64,000 nt of DNA from Paraburkholderia humisilvae (GTDB taxonomy: Bacteria > Pseudomonadota > Gammaproteobacteria > Burkholderiales > Burkholderiaceae): contig NZ_CADIKH010000002.1 of assembly GCF_902859855.1 (NCBI RefSeq), positions 248,001-312,000 of the forward strand, written 5' to 3'. The notes under the pieces were generated by a model. That model was not told the DNA's origin, did no database searches, and saw only the letters and a program-made list of their open reading frames with translations. Position 1 is the first letter of the stretch. Each line of letters begins with the position of its first letter. This document shows positions 35,950 to 46,796 of this stretch, piece after piece. The translations under genes and the position numbers were made by a program.

Positions 35950-37350
35950 ATGAACCTGCTGACCGAAGTGCTCGCCTTCGTGGTTGCGATCGGCGTGCTG
36001 GTGGTCGTACACGAGTACGGCCACTACAGCGTCGCGCGCATGTGCGGCGTGAAGGTACTGCGTTTTTCGATAGGCTTCGGCAAACCGCTCGTGCAGTGGG
36101 TCAGCAAGAAAACCGGCACGCAATGGACCATTGCGATGCTGCCGCTCGGCGGCTACGTGAAGATGCTCGACGAGCGCGAAGAGGGCGCGCGCATTCCTGA
36201 CGACGAACTCCGCTATGCGTTCAACCGGCAGTCGGTGAGCAAGCGCTTCGCGATTGTCGCGGCCGGCCCGATTGCCAATTTTCTGCTGGCAATCGTGCTG
36301 TTTGCCGCAGTGTTCGCAACCGGCGTAACGGAGCCTGCCGCGGTGGTCGCCGCGCCGGCGATGAATACGGCCGCCGCGCACGCCGGTTTCGAAGGCGGCG
36401 AGACGGTTAAGGCGGTGCGCGATGCGAGCGGCGGCGAGGCCGAGCCGGTGCGTTCATGGTCGGATTTGCGCTGGAAGCTGCTCGGCGCGGCGTTCGATCA
36501 TCGCAATGTCGTGCTGTCCGCCAAGGACAAAAATGGCACGTTCGATTTTCCGCTGAGTCTCGAAAGCCTGTCCGACAAGGAAGTCGATGACAATTTCATG
36601 TCGAGCCTCGGCTTCGAGCCAGGCAGTGGCACGCTTTCGGTCGCCGCCGTGCAGGCGGGCAGCGCCGCGCAACGCGCGGGCCTCATGGCGGGCGACCGGC
36701 TGCGCGCAGTCGACGGCCGTCCCGCCGATAACGCGACCACGTTTATCAACTACATCAAGGCGCACGCAGGCAAGCCGATCACGCTGCAGATCGAGCGCGG
36801 CGCGCGCGTGACGCAATCCGGCACGCAGCCGGGCACGTTGCACACCATCACACTCGTGCCGGTCGTGCAGCGCGATGACGTGACCGGCGAGAACGTCGGC
36901 CGCATCGGCGCGGAACTCGCGACCCAGGTGCCGTCGATCGACGTGCGTTACGGACCGCTCGAGAGCCTGCGTCTCGGTGCGAATCGCACGTGGGAGCTCG
37001 GCGTGTATTCGATCCGGATGTTCGGCCGGATGATTATCGGCGAAGCATCGTTGAAGAATCTTTCAGGCCCGGTAACGATCGCGGACTATGCGGGCAAGAG
37101 CGCAAGGCTCGGACCATCAGCATTCCTGTCGTTCCTCGCGCTTGTCAGTATTAGTCTCGGCGTTCTCAACCTTTTACCAATTCCGGTATTGGACGGGGGG
37201 CATCTGTTATATTATTTGGTTGAAGCGGTTACCGGCAAAGCCGTATCCGATCGCTGGCAGATGGTTCTCCAACGAGCGGGACTTGCCTGCATCGTCGCCC
37301 TGTCGGCGATTGCGCTTTTCAACGATCTTGCACGTTTAATCCATTTTTAA
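35950..37350 (+). CDS. rseP: Site-2 zinc metalloprotease RseP
   Basis: Intramembrane protease that completes cleavage of anti-sigma factor RseA and clears signal peptides. 466 residues. Zinc motif HEYGH (residues 21-25) in the first membrane segment; the third catalytic region is LLPIPVLDGGHLLYY near 412. Between the membrane segments lie periplasmic PDZ domains (clearest at about 225-285: AAQRAGLMAGDRLRAVDG). Lies directly upstream of bamA, as usual. Confidence 0.97.
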   Translation: MNLLTEVLAFVVAIGVLVVVHEYGHYSVARMCGVKVLRFSIGFGKPLVQWVSKKTGTQWTIAMLPLGGYVKMLDEREEGARIPDDELRYAFNRQSVSKRFAIVAAGPIANFLLAIVLFAAVFATGVTEPAAVVAAPAMNTAAAHAGFEGGETVKAVRDASGGEAEPVRSWSDLRWKLLGAAFDHRNVVLSAKDKNGTFDFPLSLESLSDKEVDDNFMSSLGFEPGSGTLSVAAVQAGSAAQRAGLMAGDRLRAVDGRPADNATTFINYIKAHAGKPITLQIERGARVTQSGTQPGTLHTITLVPVVQRDDVTGENVGRIGAELATQVPSIDVRYGPLESLRLGANRTWELGVYSIRMFGRMIIGEASLKNLSGPVTIADYAGKSARLGPSAFLSFLALVSISLGVLNLLPIPVLDGGHLLYYLVEAVTGKAVSDRWQMVLQRAGLACIVALSAIALFNDLARLIHF

Positions 37351-37414
37351 AGGTGTCAGGCGGCGTTCGCGACGACCGTCGGACCTGATGCAGCTATAAC
37401 ACTGGGGAAGCACG

Positions 37415-39727
37415 TTGTTCAAACCTCATCGCATTGTTCCTAAAACAGTTGTAGCCGCGGCATTTGCCGCGCATGGGCTGGTTGCCCACGCAACGACACC
37501 CTTTGTGGTGCAAGACATTCGGATCGAGGGTTTGCAACGGGTCGAACCGGGTACCGTTTTCTCGTATCTGCCGATCAAGCAGGGCGATACGTTCACCGAC
37601 GATAAAGCGTCCGAAGCCATTCGCGCGCTGTACGCCACGGGCTTCTTCAACGACGTCAAGATCGCGACCGAAGGCAATGTCGTGATCGTCCAGGTGGCCG
37701 AGCGTCCGGCCATCGGCACGATCGATTTCGCCGGCATTCACGAATTCGAGAAAGACAACCTGGTCAAGGCGCTACGTTCGGTCGGCCTGTCGCAAGGCCG
37801 GTACTACGACAAGGCACTGGTCGATAAAGCCGAGCAGGAACTGAAGCGCCAGTACCTGACGCGCGGCTTCTATGCGGCGGAAGTGACCACCACGGTCACG
37901 CCGATCGACCGCAACCGCGTCGGTCTGCTGTTCTCGGTGGTCGAAGGGCCGAACGCGAAGATCCGCCAGATCAACTTCATCGGCAACAAGGCGTTCAGCA
38001 CGAGCACGCTGCGTGACGAAATGCAGCTGTCGACGCCGAACTGGTTTTCCTGGTACACGAAGAACGACCTGTATTCGAAGGAAAAGCTCACTGGCGACCT
38101 CGAAAACGTGCGCTCGTACTACCTGAATCGCGGCTATCTCGAGTTCAACATCGAGTCGACGCAGGTGTCGATCACGCCCGACAAGAAGGACATGTACCTG
38201 ACGATCACGCTGCACGAGGGCGAGCCGTACACGATCTCAGGCATCAAACTGACCGGTAATCTGCTCGATCGCGAAGCCGAGCTGCAGAAGCTGATCAAGA
38301 TCAAGCCGGGCGATCGTTTTTCGGCGGAAAAGCTGCAGGCGACCACGAAGGCGATCGTCGACAAGCTCGGTGAATACGGCTATGCGTTTGCCACCGTCAA
38401 TGCGCTGCCGCAGATCGATCAGGAGCATCACACGGTCGACCTCACGTTGCAGGTGGATCCGAGCCGCCGCGTCTACGTGCGCCGCATCAATGTGACCGGC
38501 AACACGCGCACGCGCGACGAAGTCGTGCGCCGCGAAATGCGCCAGCTCGAAAGCTCGTGGTTCGATTCGAACCGCCTCGCGCTGTCGAAAGACCGCGTCA
38601 ACCGTCTCGGCTACTTTACCGACGTCGACGTGACGACCGTGCCGGTCGAAGGCACGCCCGACCAGGTCGACGTCGATGTGAAGGTGACCGAGAAGCCGAC
38701 CGGCGCGATTACGCTCGGCGCCGGTTTCTCGTCGACGGACAAGGTGGTGCTGTCGGCCGGTGTGTCGCAGGATAACGTGTTCGGTTCCGGCACCAGCCTG
38801 TCGGTCAACGTGAACACGGCGAAGACCTACCGCACATTGACGGTCACACAGGTCGATCCGTACTTCACGGTGGACGGCATCAAGCGGATCACGGACCTCT
38901 ACTACCGCACGTACGAGCCGCTCTTCTATTCGACCGATTCGAGCTTCCGGATCGTCACGCTCGGCGGCGACCTGAAGTTCGGTATCCCGTTCTCCGAGGT
39001 CGATACGGTCTATTTCGGCGCGGGCTTCGAACAGAATACGCTCGACGTCGACGCGAATACGCCGCAGACCTACAAGAACTACGTGAATGACTTCGGCCGC
39101 GTATCGAATAACGTGCCGCTGACGATCGGCTGGTCGCGTGACAATCGCGACAGCGCACTGGTGCCGAGCCGCGGGTACTTCACGCAGGCGAACGCCGAAT
39201 ACGGCACGCCGATCGGCGGCACGCAGTACTACAAGGCGGACTTGTCGGCGCAGTACTATTACTCGTTTTCGCGCGGCTTCGTGATTGGCTTTAACGTGCA
39301 GGGCGGCTACGGTAACGGTATCGGCAATCCGTTCCCGATCTTCAAGAACTACTACGCGGGTGGTATCGGTTCGGTGCGTGGCTATGAGCCGAGCTCGCTG
39401 GGTCCGCGCGATACGACGACCAACGATCCGGTCGGCGGTAACAAGATGTTCGTCAGCAATATCGAGTTGACGTTCCCGCTGCCGGGTACGGGCTACGACC
39501 GCACGCTGCGCGTGTTCACGTTCCTCGATGCCGGTAACGTGTGGGGTGACCCGCGCCAGGGCGGCAACACGACGGTCGGCTCGAATGGTCTGCGCTATGG
39601 TTACGGTGTCGGTCTCGCATGGATTTCGCCGATCGGGCCGCTCAAGCTGAGCCTTGGTTTCCCGGTACAGAAGCACACGGGCGACCAGTACCAGAAATTC
39701 CAGTTCCAGATCGGGACGGCATTCTGA
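37415..39727 (+). CDS. bamA: Outer membrane protein assembly factor BamA
   Basis: Central component of the beta-barrel assembly machine. 770 residues. The start is TTG 37415, with GGGGAAG at 404-410 as ribosome-binding site; there is no in-frame ATG before the signal peptide (VVAAAFAAHGLVAHA), so TTG is well supported. Mature protein: five POTRA domains (about 25-430; the first opens PFVVQDIRIEGLQRVEPG), then a 16-strand barrel with the conserved GSVRGYEPSSLGPRD and a C-terminal aromatic (QIGTAF), the assembly signal. No sigma-E-like promoter was evident in the 64-base gap after rseP. Confidence 0.97.
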   Translation: MFKPHRIVPKTVVAAAFAAHGLVAHATTPFVVQDIRIEGLQRVEPGTVFSYLPIKQGDTFTDDKASEAIRALYATGFFNDVKIATEGNVVIVQVAERPAIGTIDFAGIHEFEKDNLVKALRSVGLSQGRYYDKALVDKAEQELKRQYLTRGFYAAEVTTTVTPIDRNRVGLLFSVVEGPNAKIRQINFIGNKAFSTSTLRDEMQLSTPNWFSWYTKNDLYSKEKLTGDLENVRSYYLNRGYLEFNIESTQVSITPDKKDMYLTITLHEGEPYTISGIKLTGNLLDREAELQKLIKIKPGDRFSAEKLQATTKAIVDKLGEYGYAFATVNALPQIDQEHHTVDLTLQVDPSRRVYVRRINVTGNTRTRDEVVRREMRQLESSWFDSNRLALSKDRVNRLGYFTDVDVTTVPVEGTPDQVDVDVKVTEKPTGAITLGAGFSSTDKVVLSAGVSQDNVFGSGTSLSVNVNTAKTYRTLTVTQVDPYFTVDGIKRITDLYYRTYEPLFYSTDSSFRIVTLGGDLKFGIPFSEVDTVYFGAGFEQNTLDVDANTPQTYKNYVNDFGRVSNNVPLTIGWSRDNRDSALVPSRGYFTQANAEYGTPIGGTQYYKADLSAQYYYSFSRGFVIGFNVQGGYGNGIGNPFPIFKNYYAGGIGSVRGYEPSSLGPRDTTTNDPVGGNKMFVSNIELTFPLPGTGYDRTLRVFTFLDAGNVWGDPRQGGNTTVGSNGLRYGYGVGLAWISPIGPLKLSLGFPVQKHTGDQYQKFQFQIGTAF

Positions 39728-39761
39728 TCGGACGAACGGCGACCCTTACAGTATCGAGAGG

Positions 39762-40304
39762 ATGACTTTGCTAACCGGTATGATTTCGAAACGTGTGGCG
39801 TGTGCACTGGCGCTGGCCGTGACGCTCGGGGCGGGCGTCGTGCAAGCCGCGCAGGCGCAGGAAGCGCGTATCGCGGCGGTCAATTCCGACCGCATCCTGC
39901 GCGAGTCGGCAGCGGCGAAGGCGGCCCAGGCGAAGCTCGAAGCCGAGTTCGCAAAGCGCGACAAGGATCTGCAGGACATGGCGCAGCGTCTGAAGTCGAT
40001 GTCCGATGCACTCGACAAGAACGGCGCAACGATGTCGCCGGTGGACCGCGCGCAGAAACAGCGCGATCTGTCGCAGCTCGATAGCGACTTCCAGCGCAAA
40101 CAGCGTGAGTTCCGCGAAGATCTGAACCAGCGCCGCAATGAAGAGCTGGCCGCGGTGCTGGACCGTGCGAACAAGGTCATCAAACAGATCGCCGAGCAGC
40201 AGCACTACGATCTGATCGTGCAGGAAGCCGTCTATGTGAGTCCACGCATCGACATTACCGACCAGGTGTTGAAGGCGCTCGCCGCGCCGAACGCGACGAA
40301 TTGA
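39762..40304 (+). CDS. skp: Periplasmic chaperone Skp/OmpH
   Basis: Holds unfolded outer-membrane proteins on the way to BamA. 180 residues from ATG 39762. Signal peptide is clear ([21 protein letters not shown]), cleaved near AQAQ. The mature chain is mostly charged alpha-helix (about 45-140), the Skp tentacles. The start is ambiguous: GAGAGG (39756-39761) abuts ATG 39762, is well spaced (6 bases) for TTG 39768, and is far from ATG 39780. All three give the same mature protein. Confidence 0.93.
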   Translation: MTLLTGMISKRVACALALAVTLGAGVVQAAQAQEARIAAVNSDRILRESAAAKAAQAKLEAEFAKRDKDLQDMAQRLKSMSDALDKNGATMSPVDRAQKQRDLSQLDSDFQRKQREFREDLNQRRNEELAAVLDRANKVIKQIAEQQHYDLIVQEAVYVSPRIDITDQVLKALAAPNATN

Positions 40305-40422
40305 GCGAATCAGGCAAAGCAGCAACGTAGAAAAAGCAGCACGCCGATACCGAAGCCCTGAGCCCGGTATCCTGTCAAGCGCCAACCTGGGCGCTAACCG
40401 AAATCAGGAGCAGTACACGCAT

Positions 40423-41502
40423 ATGGCTTTTACGCTCGAGGAGATCGCAACACGCTTCGGCGGCGACATCATCGGAGACCGCACGCATCGTGTCAGCAAT
40501 CTGGCGCCGCTGGATCAGGCCGGCCCGGAACATCTGGCGTTCCTCGCGAACCCCAAATACCTGTCGCAAGTCGACACCACCCAGGCAGGCGCGGTGCTGA
40601 TCAACGCGGACGACCTCGCGAAGCTCGCATCGCCGGATGGACGTAACTTCATCGTCACACCGAATCCGTACGCTTATTTCGCCCGCGTCGCGCAGGCATT
40701 CATCGATCTCGCGGCGCCGAAAGCCATGCCCGGCGTGCATCCTGGCGCGCATGTCGATGCGTCCGCGCAGGTCGCGGCAAGCGCGGTGATCGGGCCGAAT
40801 GTGACGGTCGAGGCAGGCGCGGTGATTGGCGAAAACGTGCGTCTCGATGCGAACGTATTCGTCGGTCGCGGCACGCGCATCGGCGCCGGATCGCATCTGT
40901 ACCCGAATGTCACCGTGTACCATGGCTGCACCCTCGGCGAGCGCGCGATCGTGCAAGCCGGCGCGGTGATCGGCTCCGATGGCTTCGGCTTCGCGCCGGA
41001 TTTCGTCGGCGAAGGCGATGCGCGCACCGGCAGCTGGGTGAAGATTCCGCAGGTGGGCGGCGTGACGATCGGCCCGGACGTCGAGATCGGCGCGAACACG
41101 ACGATCGATCGCGGAGCGATGGCCGATACCGTGATCGAGCAGTGCGTGAAAATCGATAACCTCGTGCAAATCGCGCACAATTGCCGGATCGGCGCGTATA
41201 CCGTGATCGCCGGCTGCGCGGGCATCGCGGGCAGCACGACGATCGGCAAGCACTGTATGATCGGCGGCGCAGTCGGCATCGCGGGTCATGTGACGCTGGG
41301 CGACTACGTGATCATCACCGCGAAGTCGGGCGTGTCGAAGTCGTTGCTGAAGCCGGGGCTGTACACCAGCGCGTTTCCGGCGGTCGAGCATGCCGAGTGG
41401 AATAAAAGCGCTGCGCTGCTGCGCAACCTCGACAAGCTGCGCGATCGGATCAAGGCGCTTGAAGCGGCTGTGGCGGCACAGACGGGCGCCGGCAAGGCGT
41501 AG
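40423..41502 (+). CDS. lpxD: UDP-3-O-acylglucosamine N-acyltransferase
   Basis: Third step of lipid A synthesis: adds the second acyl chain to UDP-3-O-acyl-glucosamine. 359 residues. N-terminal uridine-binding domain (about 1-100) followed by a left-handed beta-helix of hexapeptide repeats (about 105-310) with catalytic His in [11 protein letters not shown], and a C-terminal helix ([18 protein letters not shown]). It lies between skp and fabZ, the conserved order. Confidence 0.98.
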   Translation: MAFTLEEIATRFGGDIIGDRTHRVSNLAPLDQAGPEHLAFLANPKYLSQVDTTQAGAVLINADDLAKLASPDGRNFIVTPNPYAYFARVAQAFIDLAAPKAMPGVHPGAHVDASAQVAASAVIGPNVTVEAGAVIGENVRLDANVFVGRGTRIGAGSHLYPNVTVYHGCTLGERAIVQAGAVIGSDGFGFAPDFVGEGDARTGSWVKIPQVGGVTIGPDVEIGANTTIDRGAMADTVIEQCVKIDNLVQIAHNCRIGAYTVIAGCAGIAGSTTIGKHCMIGGAVGIAGHVTLGDYVIITAKSGVSKSLLKPGLYTSAFPAVEHAEWNKSAALLRNLDKLRDRIKALEAAVAAQTGAGKA

Positions 41503-41777
41503 CGAGGCAACGCGCAACAACCAACGAACAGGAAGGGAGCAGCAAACGCATCATCCAGAAGCGCCGGCCGTTGCCGCCCGAGGGCGGAACGGACCCAGGG
41601 CGCCGCCGCAGTCACCGGGGCGTAGTGGACACCAATACGGGAACGCAATTACGAGAACGCAAACCCGATGCAAGTGCGAAGCGAACCCGGCGACGGCACG
41701 TGACCTGATCACCTGCACCAGCATCTGAAGTTATCGTCGCGCCATCGATGACGAAACTGAGCGTGAACCGAAATACC
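41503..41777. other. lpxD-fabZ gap
   Basis: 275 bases, long for this cluster. No gene. It contains a CCGCCC-GA-GGGCGG mini-hairpin near 41573-41586 and two imperfect 14-base direct repeats (ACGGGAACGCAATT at 41637, ACGAGAACGCAAAC at 41651). The frame upstream of fabZ is open only from 41748. Confidence 0.5.
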
Positions 41778-42239
41778 ATGAGCACCGAAAAAATCAACCT
41801 CGACATTCACAAGATTCTGACGCTGCTGCCGCATCGCTATCCGATTCTGCTGGTCGACCGTGTCATCGAACTCGAACCGCACAAGGCGATCAAGGCGCTG
41901 AAGAATGTCACGATCAACGAGCCGTACTTCATGGGGCACTTTCCGAAGCGCCCGGTCATGCCCGGCGTGCTGATTCTCGAAGCCCTTGCGCAGACGGCCG
42001 CGCTGCTGACGTTCGCGGAAGAACCGCACGATCCGGACAATACGCTGTACCTGTTTGTCGGTATCGACAATGCGCGCTTCAAGCGTGTCGTCGAACCGGG
42101 TGACCAGCTGATTCTGAATGTGACGTTCGAGCGCCATATGCGCGGCATCTGGAAGTTCAAGGCGCGCGCCGAAGTCGACGGCGCGGTTGCCGCGGAAGCG
42201 GATCTGATGTGCGCGGTGCGCACGTCAGACGAAGGCTGA
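41778..42239 (+). CDS. fabZ: 3-hydroxyacyl-ACP dehydratase FabZ
   Basis: Hot-dog fold dehydratase of fatty acid elongation; competes with lpxA for 3-hydroxyacyl-ACP. 153 residues from ATG 41778 ([20 protein letters not shown]). Catalytic His54 in [13 protein letters not shown] and Glu in [11 protein letters not shown] (about 68). An in-frame ATG at 41748 adds ten residues unlike the family. Confidence 0.98.
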   Translation: MSTEKINLDIHKILTLLPHRYPILLVDRVIELEPHKAIKALKNVTINEPYFMGHFPKRPVMPGVLILEALAQTAALLTFAEEPHDPDNTLYLFVGIDNARFKRVVEPGDQLILNVTFERHMRGIWKFKARAEVDGAVAAEADLMCAVRTSDEG

Positions 42240-42255
42240 ATACAAGCGAGGGCGC

Positions 42256-43044
42256 ATGAGCAGGATTCATCCCACTGCGATCGTCGAGCCGGGTGCACAG
42301 ATCGACGACACAGTCGAAATCGGACCGTACGCCATCGTCGGCGCACACGTGACGATCGGCGCGCGGACCACAGTCGGTTCGCACAGCGTGATCGAAGGCC
42401 ACACGACGCTCGGCGAGGACAACCATATCGGGCACTTCGCATCGATCGGCGGCCGGCCGCAGGATATGAAGTACAAGGGCGAGCCGACGAAGCTCGCGAT
42501 CGGCAACCGCAATACGATCCGCGAGTTCACGACGATCCACACCGGCACCGTGCAGGATACCGGCACCACGACGCTGGGCGACGACAACTGGATCATGGCG
42601 TATGTGCACGTCGGCCACGACTGCCAGATCGGCAATAACGTGATTCTGTCGAGCAACGCGCAGATGGCGGGGCACGTGCTGATCGGCGACCATGCGATCG
42701 TGGGCGGCATGTCGGGCGTGCATCAGTTCGTGCGGATCGGCGCGCATTCGATGCTCGGCGGCGCATCGGCGCTGGTGCAGGACGTACCGCCGTTTGTGAT
42801 CGCAGCCGGCAACAAGGCCGAACCGCACGGAATCAATGTCGAAGGGCTGCGCCGGCGCGGCTTTTCGGCGGACGCGATTTCGGCGCTGCGTTCCGCGTAC
42901 CGGCTGCTGTACAAGAATGGCCTGTCGCTCGAAGAGGCGAAGGTGCAGTTGCGCGAACTCGCATCCGCGGGGGGCGACGGTGACGAAGCGGTGCGCGAAT
43001 TCGTCGACTTCGTCGAATCGTCGCAGCGCGGCATCATCCGCTAA
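42256..43044 (+). CDS. lpxA: UDP-N-acetylglucosamine acyltransferase
   Basis: First step of lipid A synthesis. 262 residues: hexapeptide beta-helix from residue 1 ([20 protein letters not shown]) to about 190, with catalytic His in [13 protein letters not shown], then the C-terminal helical domain ([20 protein letters not shown]). Begins 16 bases after fabZ and ends 6 bases before lpxB, consistent with one operon. Confidence 0.98.
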   Translation: MSRIHPTAIVEPGAQIDDTVEIGPYAIVGAHVTIGARTTVGSHSVIEGHTTLGEDNHIGHFASIGGRPQDMKYKGEPTKLAIGNRNTIREFTTIHTGTVQDTGTTTLGDDNWIMAYVHVGHDCQIGNNVILSSNAQMAGHVLIGDHAIVGGMSGVHQFVRIGAHSMLGGASALVQDVPPFVIAAGNKAEPHGINVEGLRRRGFSADAISALRSAYRLLYKNGLSLEEAKVQLRELASAGGDGDEAVREFVDFVESSQRGIIR

Positions 43045-43050
43045 CGCGCA

Positions 43051-44217
43051 ATGTCGCTGCAACCTAGCCAGCCGAGGCTTGCAATGGTCGCCGGCGAACC
43101 GTCCGGCGACATCCTCGGCGCCGCGCTGCTCGATGGCCTCGCGGCCCGGCTGCCCGCCGCGCGCAGTTATGGTATCGGCGGGCCGCGCATGATCGCGCAC
43201 GGCTTCGACGCGCATTTCCCGATGGAAAAGCTGACGGTGCGCGGCTACGTCGAAGCACTGCGGCACATCCCCGAGATTCTCGGCATTCGCAACGAACTCA
43301 AACGCCAACTGCTGGCGGATCCGCCCGACGCATTCGTCGGCGTCGACGCGCCGGACTTCAATTTCGGCCTCGAACACGCGCTGCGCGAGCACGGCATTCC
43401 GACCGTGCATCTCGTTTGCCCGTCGATCTGGGCGTGGCGCGGCGGGCGTATCAAGAAGATCGTCAAAGCGGTCGACCATATGCTGTGCGTGTTTCCGTTC
43501 GAGAAGCCGCTGCTCGAGAAGGCGGGCGTTGCCGCGACCTATGTCGGCCATCCGCTCGCCGACCAGATTCCGCTCGAACCCGACGTTGCCGGCGCGCGCG
43601 CGACGCTCGGCCTGCCTGCTAGCGGCCCGGTGATCGGCGTGCTGCCCGGTAGCCGTCGCTCCGAGATCGAACTGATCGGCTCGACGTTCTTCGACGCGAT
43701 GGCGCTGATGCAGCAGCGCGAGCCGGACGTGCGTTTTGTGATGCCCGCTGCGACGCCCGCGCTGCGCGAACTGCTGAAGCCGCTCGTCGATGCGCACCCG
43801 CAACTGGCGCTGACCCTGATCGATGGCAACGCGCAGCTCGCGATGACGGCCGCCGACGCGCTGCTGGTCAAGAGCGGCACGGTGACGCTCGAAGCGGCAC
43901 TGCTGAAAAAGCCGATGGTGATTTCGTACAAGGTGCCGTGGCTGACCGGGCAGATCATGCGGCGGCAAGGCTATCTGCCGTATGTCGGCTTGCCGAACAT
44001 CCTCGCGGGACGCTTTGTCGTGCCCGAAATCCTGCAGCATTTCGCGACGCCGCAAGCGCTCGCCGATGCGACGCTCACCCAGTTGCGGGACGAAGCAAAC
44101 CGGCGCACGCTGACGGAAATCTTCACGGAAATGCATCACGTGCTGAAACAGAACACCGCACAACGTGCGGCGCAAGCCGTCGCGCAGATTGTCGAATCAC
44201 GCAAAGGGCGGCCATGA
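43051..44217 (+). CDS. lpxB: Lipid-A-disaccharide synthase
   Basis: GT-B glycosyltransferase (family GT19) joining UDP-diacylglucosamine to lipid X. 388 residues. N-terminal [19 protein letters not shown] and GGPRM; middle [15 protein letters not shown] and [12 protein letters not shown]; sugar-nucleotide site [20 protein letters not shown]. Its stop overlaps the rnhB start (ATGA). Confidence 0.98.
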   Translation: MSLQPSQPRLAMVAGEPSGDILGAALLDGLAARLPAARSYGIGGPRMIAHGFDAHFPMEKLTVRGYVEALRHIPEILGIRNELKRQLLADPPDAFVGVDAPDFNFGLEHALREHGIPTVHLVCPSIWAWRGGRIKKIVKAVDHMLCVFPFEKPLLEKAGVAATYVGHPLADQIPLEPDVAGARATLGLPASGPVIGVLPGSRRSEIELIGSTFFDAMALMQQREPDVRFVMPAATPALRELLKPLVDAHPQLALTLIDGNAQLAMTAADALLVKSGTVTLEAALLKKPMVISYKVPWLTGQIMRRQGYLPYVGLPNILAGRFVVPEILQHFATPQALADATLTQLRDEANRRTLTEIFTEMHHVLKQNTAQRAAQAVAQIVESRKGRP

Positions 44218-45005
44218 GCGATAAGCCGCCGCGCGGCACGAAGGCCACCGCTGCAAAAGCCGCTAACACCGCCAAACCGGGCAGCACGGTGGTTGTTCTG
44301 CAGCCGGGGCTCGACTTCGAGTCGCCGCTCGATATCGTCTGCGGTGTCGATGAGGCAGGGCGCGGGCCGCTCGCGGGGCCGGTGGTGGCCGCCGCGGTCG
44401 TTCTTGATCCGAAGCGGCGCATTCGCGGCCTCGACGATTCGAAGGTGCTCACCGCGAAGAAGCGCGAAGCGCTGTATGACAAGATCGTCGAGCGGTCGCT
44501 TGCCTGGTGTGTCGCGTCGGCGTCGGTCGAAGAGATCGATACGCTGAATATCCTGCATGCGACCATGCTTGCGATGAAGCGCGCGGTCGAAGGGCTGTCG
44601 ATGGTGCCGACGCTCGCGAAGATCGACGGTAACCGCTGCCCGGTGCTGAACGTGCGCAGCGAGGCGATTGTCAGCGGCGATGCGTTGGTGCCCTGCATTT
44701 CGGCTGCGTCGATTCTCGCGAAGGTCACGCGCGACCGGATGTTGATGGAATTGCATCAGGCGTTTCCGATGTATGGGTTTAACGCCCATGTGGGCTACGG
44801 GACGCCGCAGCATCTGCTCGCGCTGCGCGAACATGGCCCTTGCGAGCATCATCGGCGGTCGTTCGCGCCGGTGCGTGAAGCGCATCTTCGGCTCGGGTCG
44901 GCGCCCAATCGTCTGCCGCCGGAAACCGCGGTGGTCGAGCCGACTGCATTCGGCGCCGATGTGTTCGACGGTGCTTCACTGGACCTCGATCGCCCGCCGT
45001 TCTGA
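44214..45005 (+). CDS. rnhB: Ribonuclease HII
   Basis: Removes RNA from RNA-DNA hybrids, including single ribonucleotides. 263 residues from ATG 44214; the catalytic core starts near 45 ([20 protein letters not shown], with the first Asp and Glu). Further acidic residues lie in the DDSKVLT and IDGNRCP blocks. The first about 40 residues (Lys/Ala/Thr-rich) are an extension not seen in E. coli RnhB. A C-terminal tail of about 30 residues follows [13 protein letters not shown]. Confidence 0.96.
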   Translation: MSDKPPRGTKATAAKAANTAKPGSTVVVLQPGLDFESPLDIVCGVDEAGRGPLAGPVVAAAVVLDPKRRIRGLDDSKVLTAKKREALYDKIVERSLAWCVASASVEEIDTLNILHATMLAMKRAVEGLSMVPTLAKIDGNRCPVLNVRSEAIVSGDALVPCISAASILAKVTRDRMLMELHQAFPMYGFNAHVGYGTPQHLLALREHGPCEHHRRSFAPVREAHLRLGSAPNRLPPETAVVEPTAFGADVFDGASLDLDRPPF

Positions 45006-45119
45006 TCCCGCGCGTTTGGCCGTGGCATTGGGGCGCGGCAGTCGCATGCGTGGTGCACCCAAGATGAGCAGCCGGTTCTCAAGCCATTCCGTGAAAGCCC
45101 CTGACGTGAAAGCCCTGAC

Positions 45120-45905
45120 GTGAAATCCATCACCTCGCGCGACAATCCACTCTACAAACGCCTGAAGGCGCTCGCGGGCTCGACGCATCAGCAGCGCCGC
45201 AGCGCGCATGCGCTGCTCGAAGGGTTTCATCTGGCGAGCGCGTATCTCGATGCCGCGGGTCAACCGGATACCTGTGTGGTGACCGAAGGCGCGTTACGTC
45301 ACGACGAAGCACAGGCGATCGTTGCGCGCATCGACGCAGCGCGGATCGTTACGCTGCCTGATGCGTTGTTCGGCCAGCTATCGAACGTCGTCAACGGCGT
45401 GGGTATGCTGCTGCTGGTCGAGCGGCCCGCCGTGCCGATGCCTGAGCGTGTGACGCAGAGCTGTGTCGTGCTCGATGGCGTGCAGGACGCGGGCAACGTC
45501 GGTTCAATTCTGCGTAGCGCGGCGGCGGCCGGGATCGGCGATGTGTTCTGCGGCCCGGGCACTGCGTACGCATGGGCATCGAAGGTGCTGCGCTCGGCCA
45601 TGGGCGCGCATTTTCTGCTGCGCATTCACGAAGACATTGAACCGCAGGCGTTAGTCGAACGGCTTGCTGTGCCGGTCGCGATCACCGATTCGCATGGCGC
45701 GCAGGCACTCTACGATTGCGACCTGTCCGGGCCGCTTGCGTGGGTGTTCGGCAACGAAGGGGCGGGCGTGTCGCAGGTGTGGCGGGCAGCGGTCACGCAT
45801 CGCGTGACGATTCCGCAGCCAGGCGGGATGGAGTCGCTGAACGTGGCGGCGGCTGCCGCCGTATGCCTGTTCGAACAGTGCCGGCAGCAGCGCGCGCGCA
45901 CATGA
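45120..45905 (+). CDS. TrmH/SpoU-family RNA methyltransferase
   Basis: SPOUT-class 2'-O-ribose methyltransferase acting on rRNA or tRNA. 261 residues; start GTG 45120 (VKSITSRDNPLYKRLKALA). N-terminal substrate-binding domain, then knotted domain with VLDGVQDAGNVGSILRSA, FGNEGAGVS and IPQPGGMESLNVAAAAAVC, the three SpoU motifs. The specific target base cannot be read from sequence. It is followed at 75 bases by the convergent ppsR. Confidence 0.92.
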   Translation: MKSITSRDNPLYKRLKALAGSTHQQRRSAHALLEGFHLASAYLDAAGQPDTCVVTEGALRHDEAQAIVARIDAARIVTLPDALFGQLSNVVNGVGMLLLVERPAVPMPERVTQSCVVLDGVQDAGNVGSILRSAAAAGIGDVFCGPGTAYAWASKVLRSAMGAHFLLRIHEDIEPQALVERLAVPVAITDSHGAQALYDCDLSGPLAWVFGNEGAGVSQVWRAAVTHRVTIPQPGGMESLNVAAAAAVCLFEQCRQQRART

Positions 45906-45980
45906 CGCTAGCGTCCGTGGGGCGGCGTCCATGCTCGTGCGTGTGGAGCGGTCGGCGGATCGCTCGAAAAAGAGGCTGCG

Positions 45981-46796
45981 TCAATACGATGGCCGGTCGA
46001 GCCTGATTTCCTGCAGGATCGTGGTCGCGATTTCCTCGATCGACTTGTGCGTCGACGACAGCCATTTGATGCCTTCGCGCCGCATCATCGCTTCGGCTTC
46101 GTTGATTTCGTAGCGGCAACTTTCGAGCGATGCATACTTGCTGCCCGGGCGCCGTTCGTTGCGGATCTCGGCAAGGCGCTGCGGATCGATCGACAAGCCG
46201 AACATTTTGTCGCGATGCGCGAGCAGCGGCGTCGGCAGCTTGCCGCGTTCGAAGTCTTCAGGGATCAACGGATAGTTTGCGGCCTTCACGCCGTACTGCA
46301 TCGCGAGGTAGAGGCTCGTCGGCGTTTTGCCGCTGCGCGACACGCCGACCAGAATCACGTCCGCTTCAGCAAGGTTGCGGTTCGACTGGCCGTCGTCGTG
46401 CGCGAGCGAGAAGTTGATCGCTTCGATGCGGTTCTTGTATTCCTCGGTGTCGGCGTTCTGGTGCCCGCGGCCCATCGCGTGGCTCGACTTCAGTTCCAGT
46501 TCCTGCTCGAGCGGCTCGACGAAGGTCTGGAACATATCGAGCACGAGCGCATTGGAATCCTTGACGATCTGGTTCGAACCGCTGTTCACGAGCGTCGTGA
46601 ATACGATCGGCCGGCGGCCTTCCTGACGGCCCGCTTCGTTGATCTTCTCGAGCGTCGCGTAGGCTTTTTCAACCGAATCGACGAACGGCACGCGCACGAG
46701 CCGGAATTTCTGGTCGAACTGGGAGAGGATCGAGTGCGCGAAAGTTTCGGCAGTGATCCCGGTACCGTCGGAAACGATGAATACGGTGGGCGGCAT
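45981..46796 (-). CDS. ppsR: PEP synthase regulatory protein (kinase/pyrophosphorylase)
   Basis: DUF299-family bifunctional enzyme that inactivates PpsA by ADP-dependent phosphorylation of a Thr near the active-site His and reactivates it by phosphorolysis. 271 residues; N-terminal [18 protein letters not shown] and the P-loop [15 protein letters not shown] (about 150-165). It is divergent from its target ppsA, as in E. coli. Confidence 0.97.
   Translation of the reverse strand: MPPTVFIVSDGTGITAETFAHSILSQFDQKFRLVRVPFVDSVEKAYATLEKINEAGRQEGRRPIVFTTLVNSGSNQIVKDSNALVLDMFQTFVEPLEQELELKSSHAMGRGHQNADTEEYKNRIEAINFSLAHDDGQSNRNLAEADVILVGVSRSGKTPTSLYLAMQYGVKAANYPLIPEDFERGKLPTPLLAHRDKMFGLSIDPQRLAEIRNERRPGSKYASLESCRYEINEAEAMMRREGIKWLSSTHKSIEEIATTILQEIRLDRPSY

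Noticed and set aside
42157..44175. 672-residue antisense frame across lpxA and lpxB
   Set aside because: Same codon-bias effect; composition dominated by Arg, Ala, His and Asp, spans two real genes.
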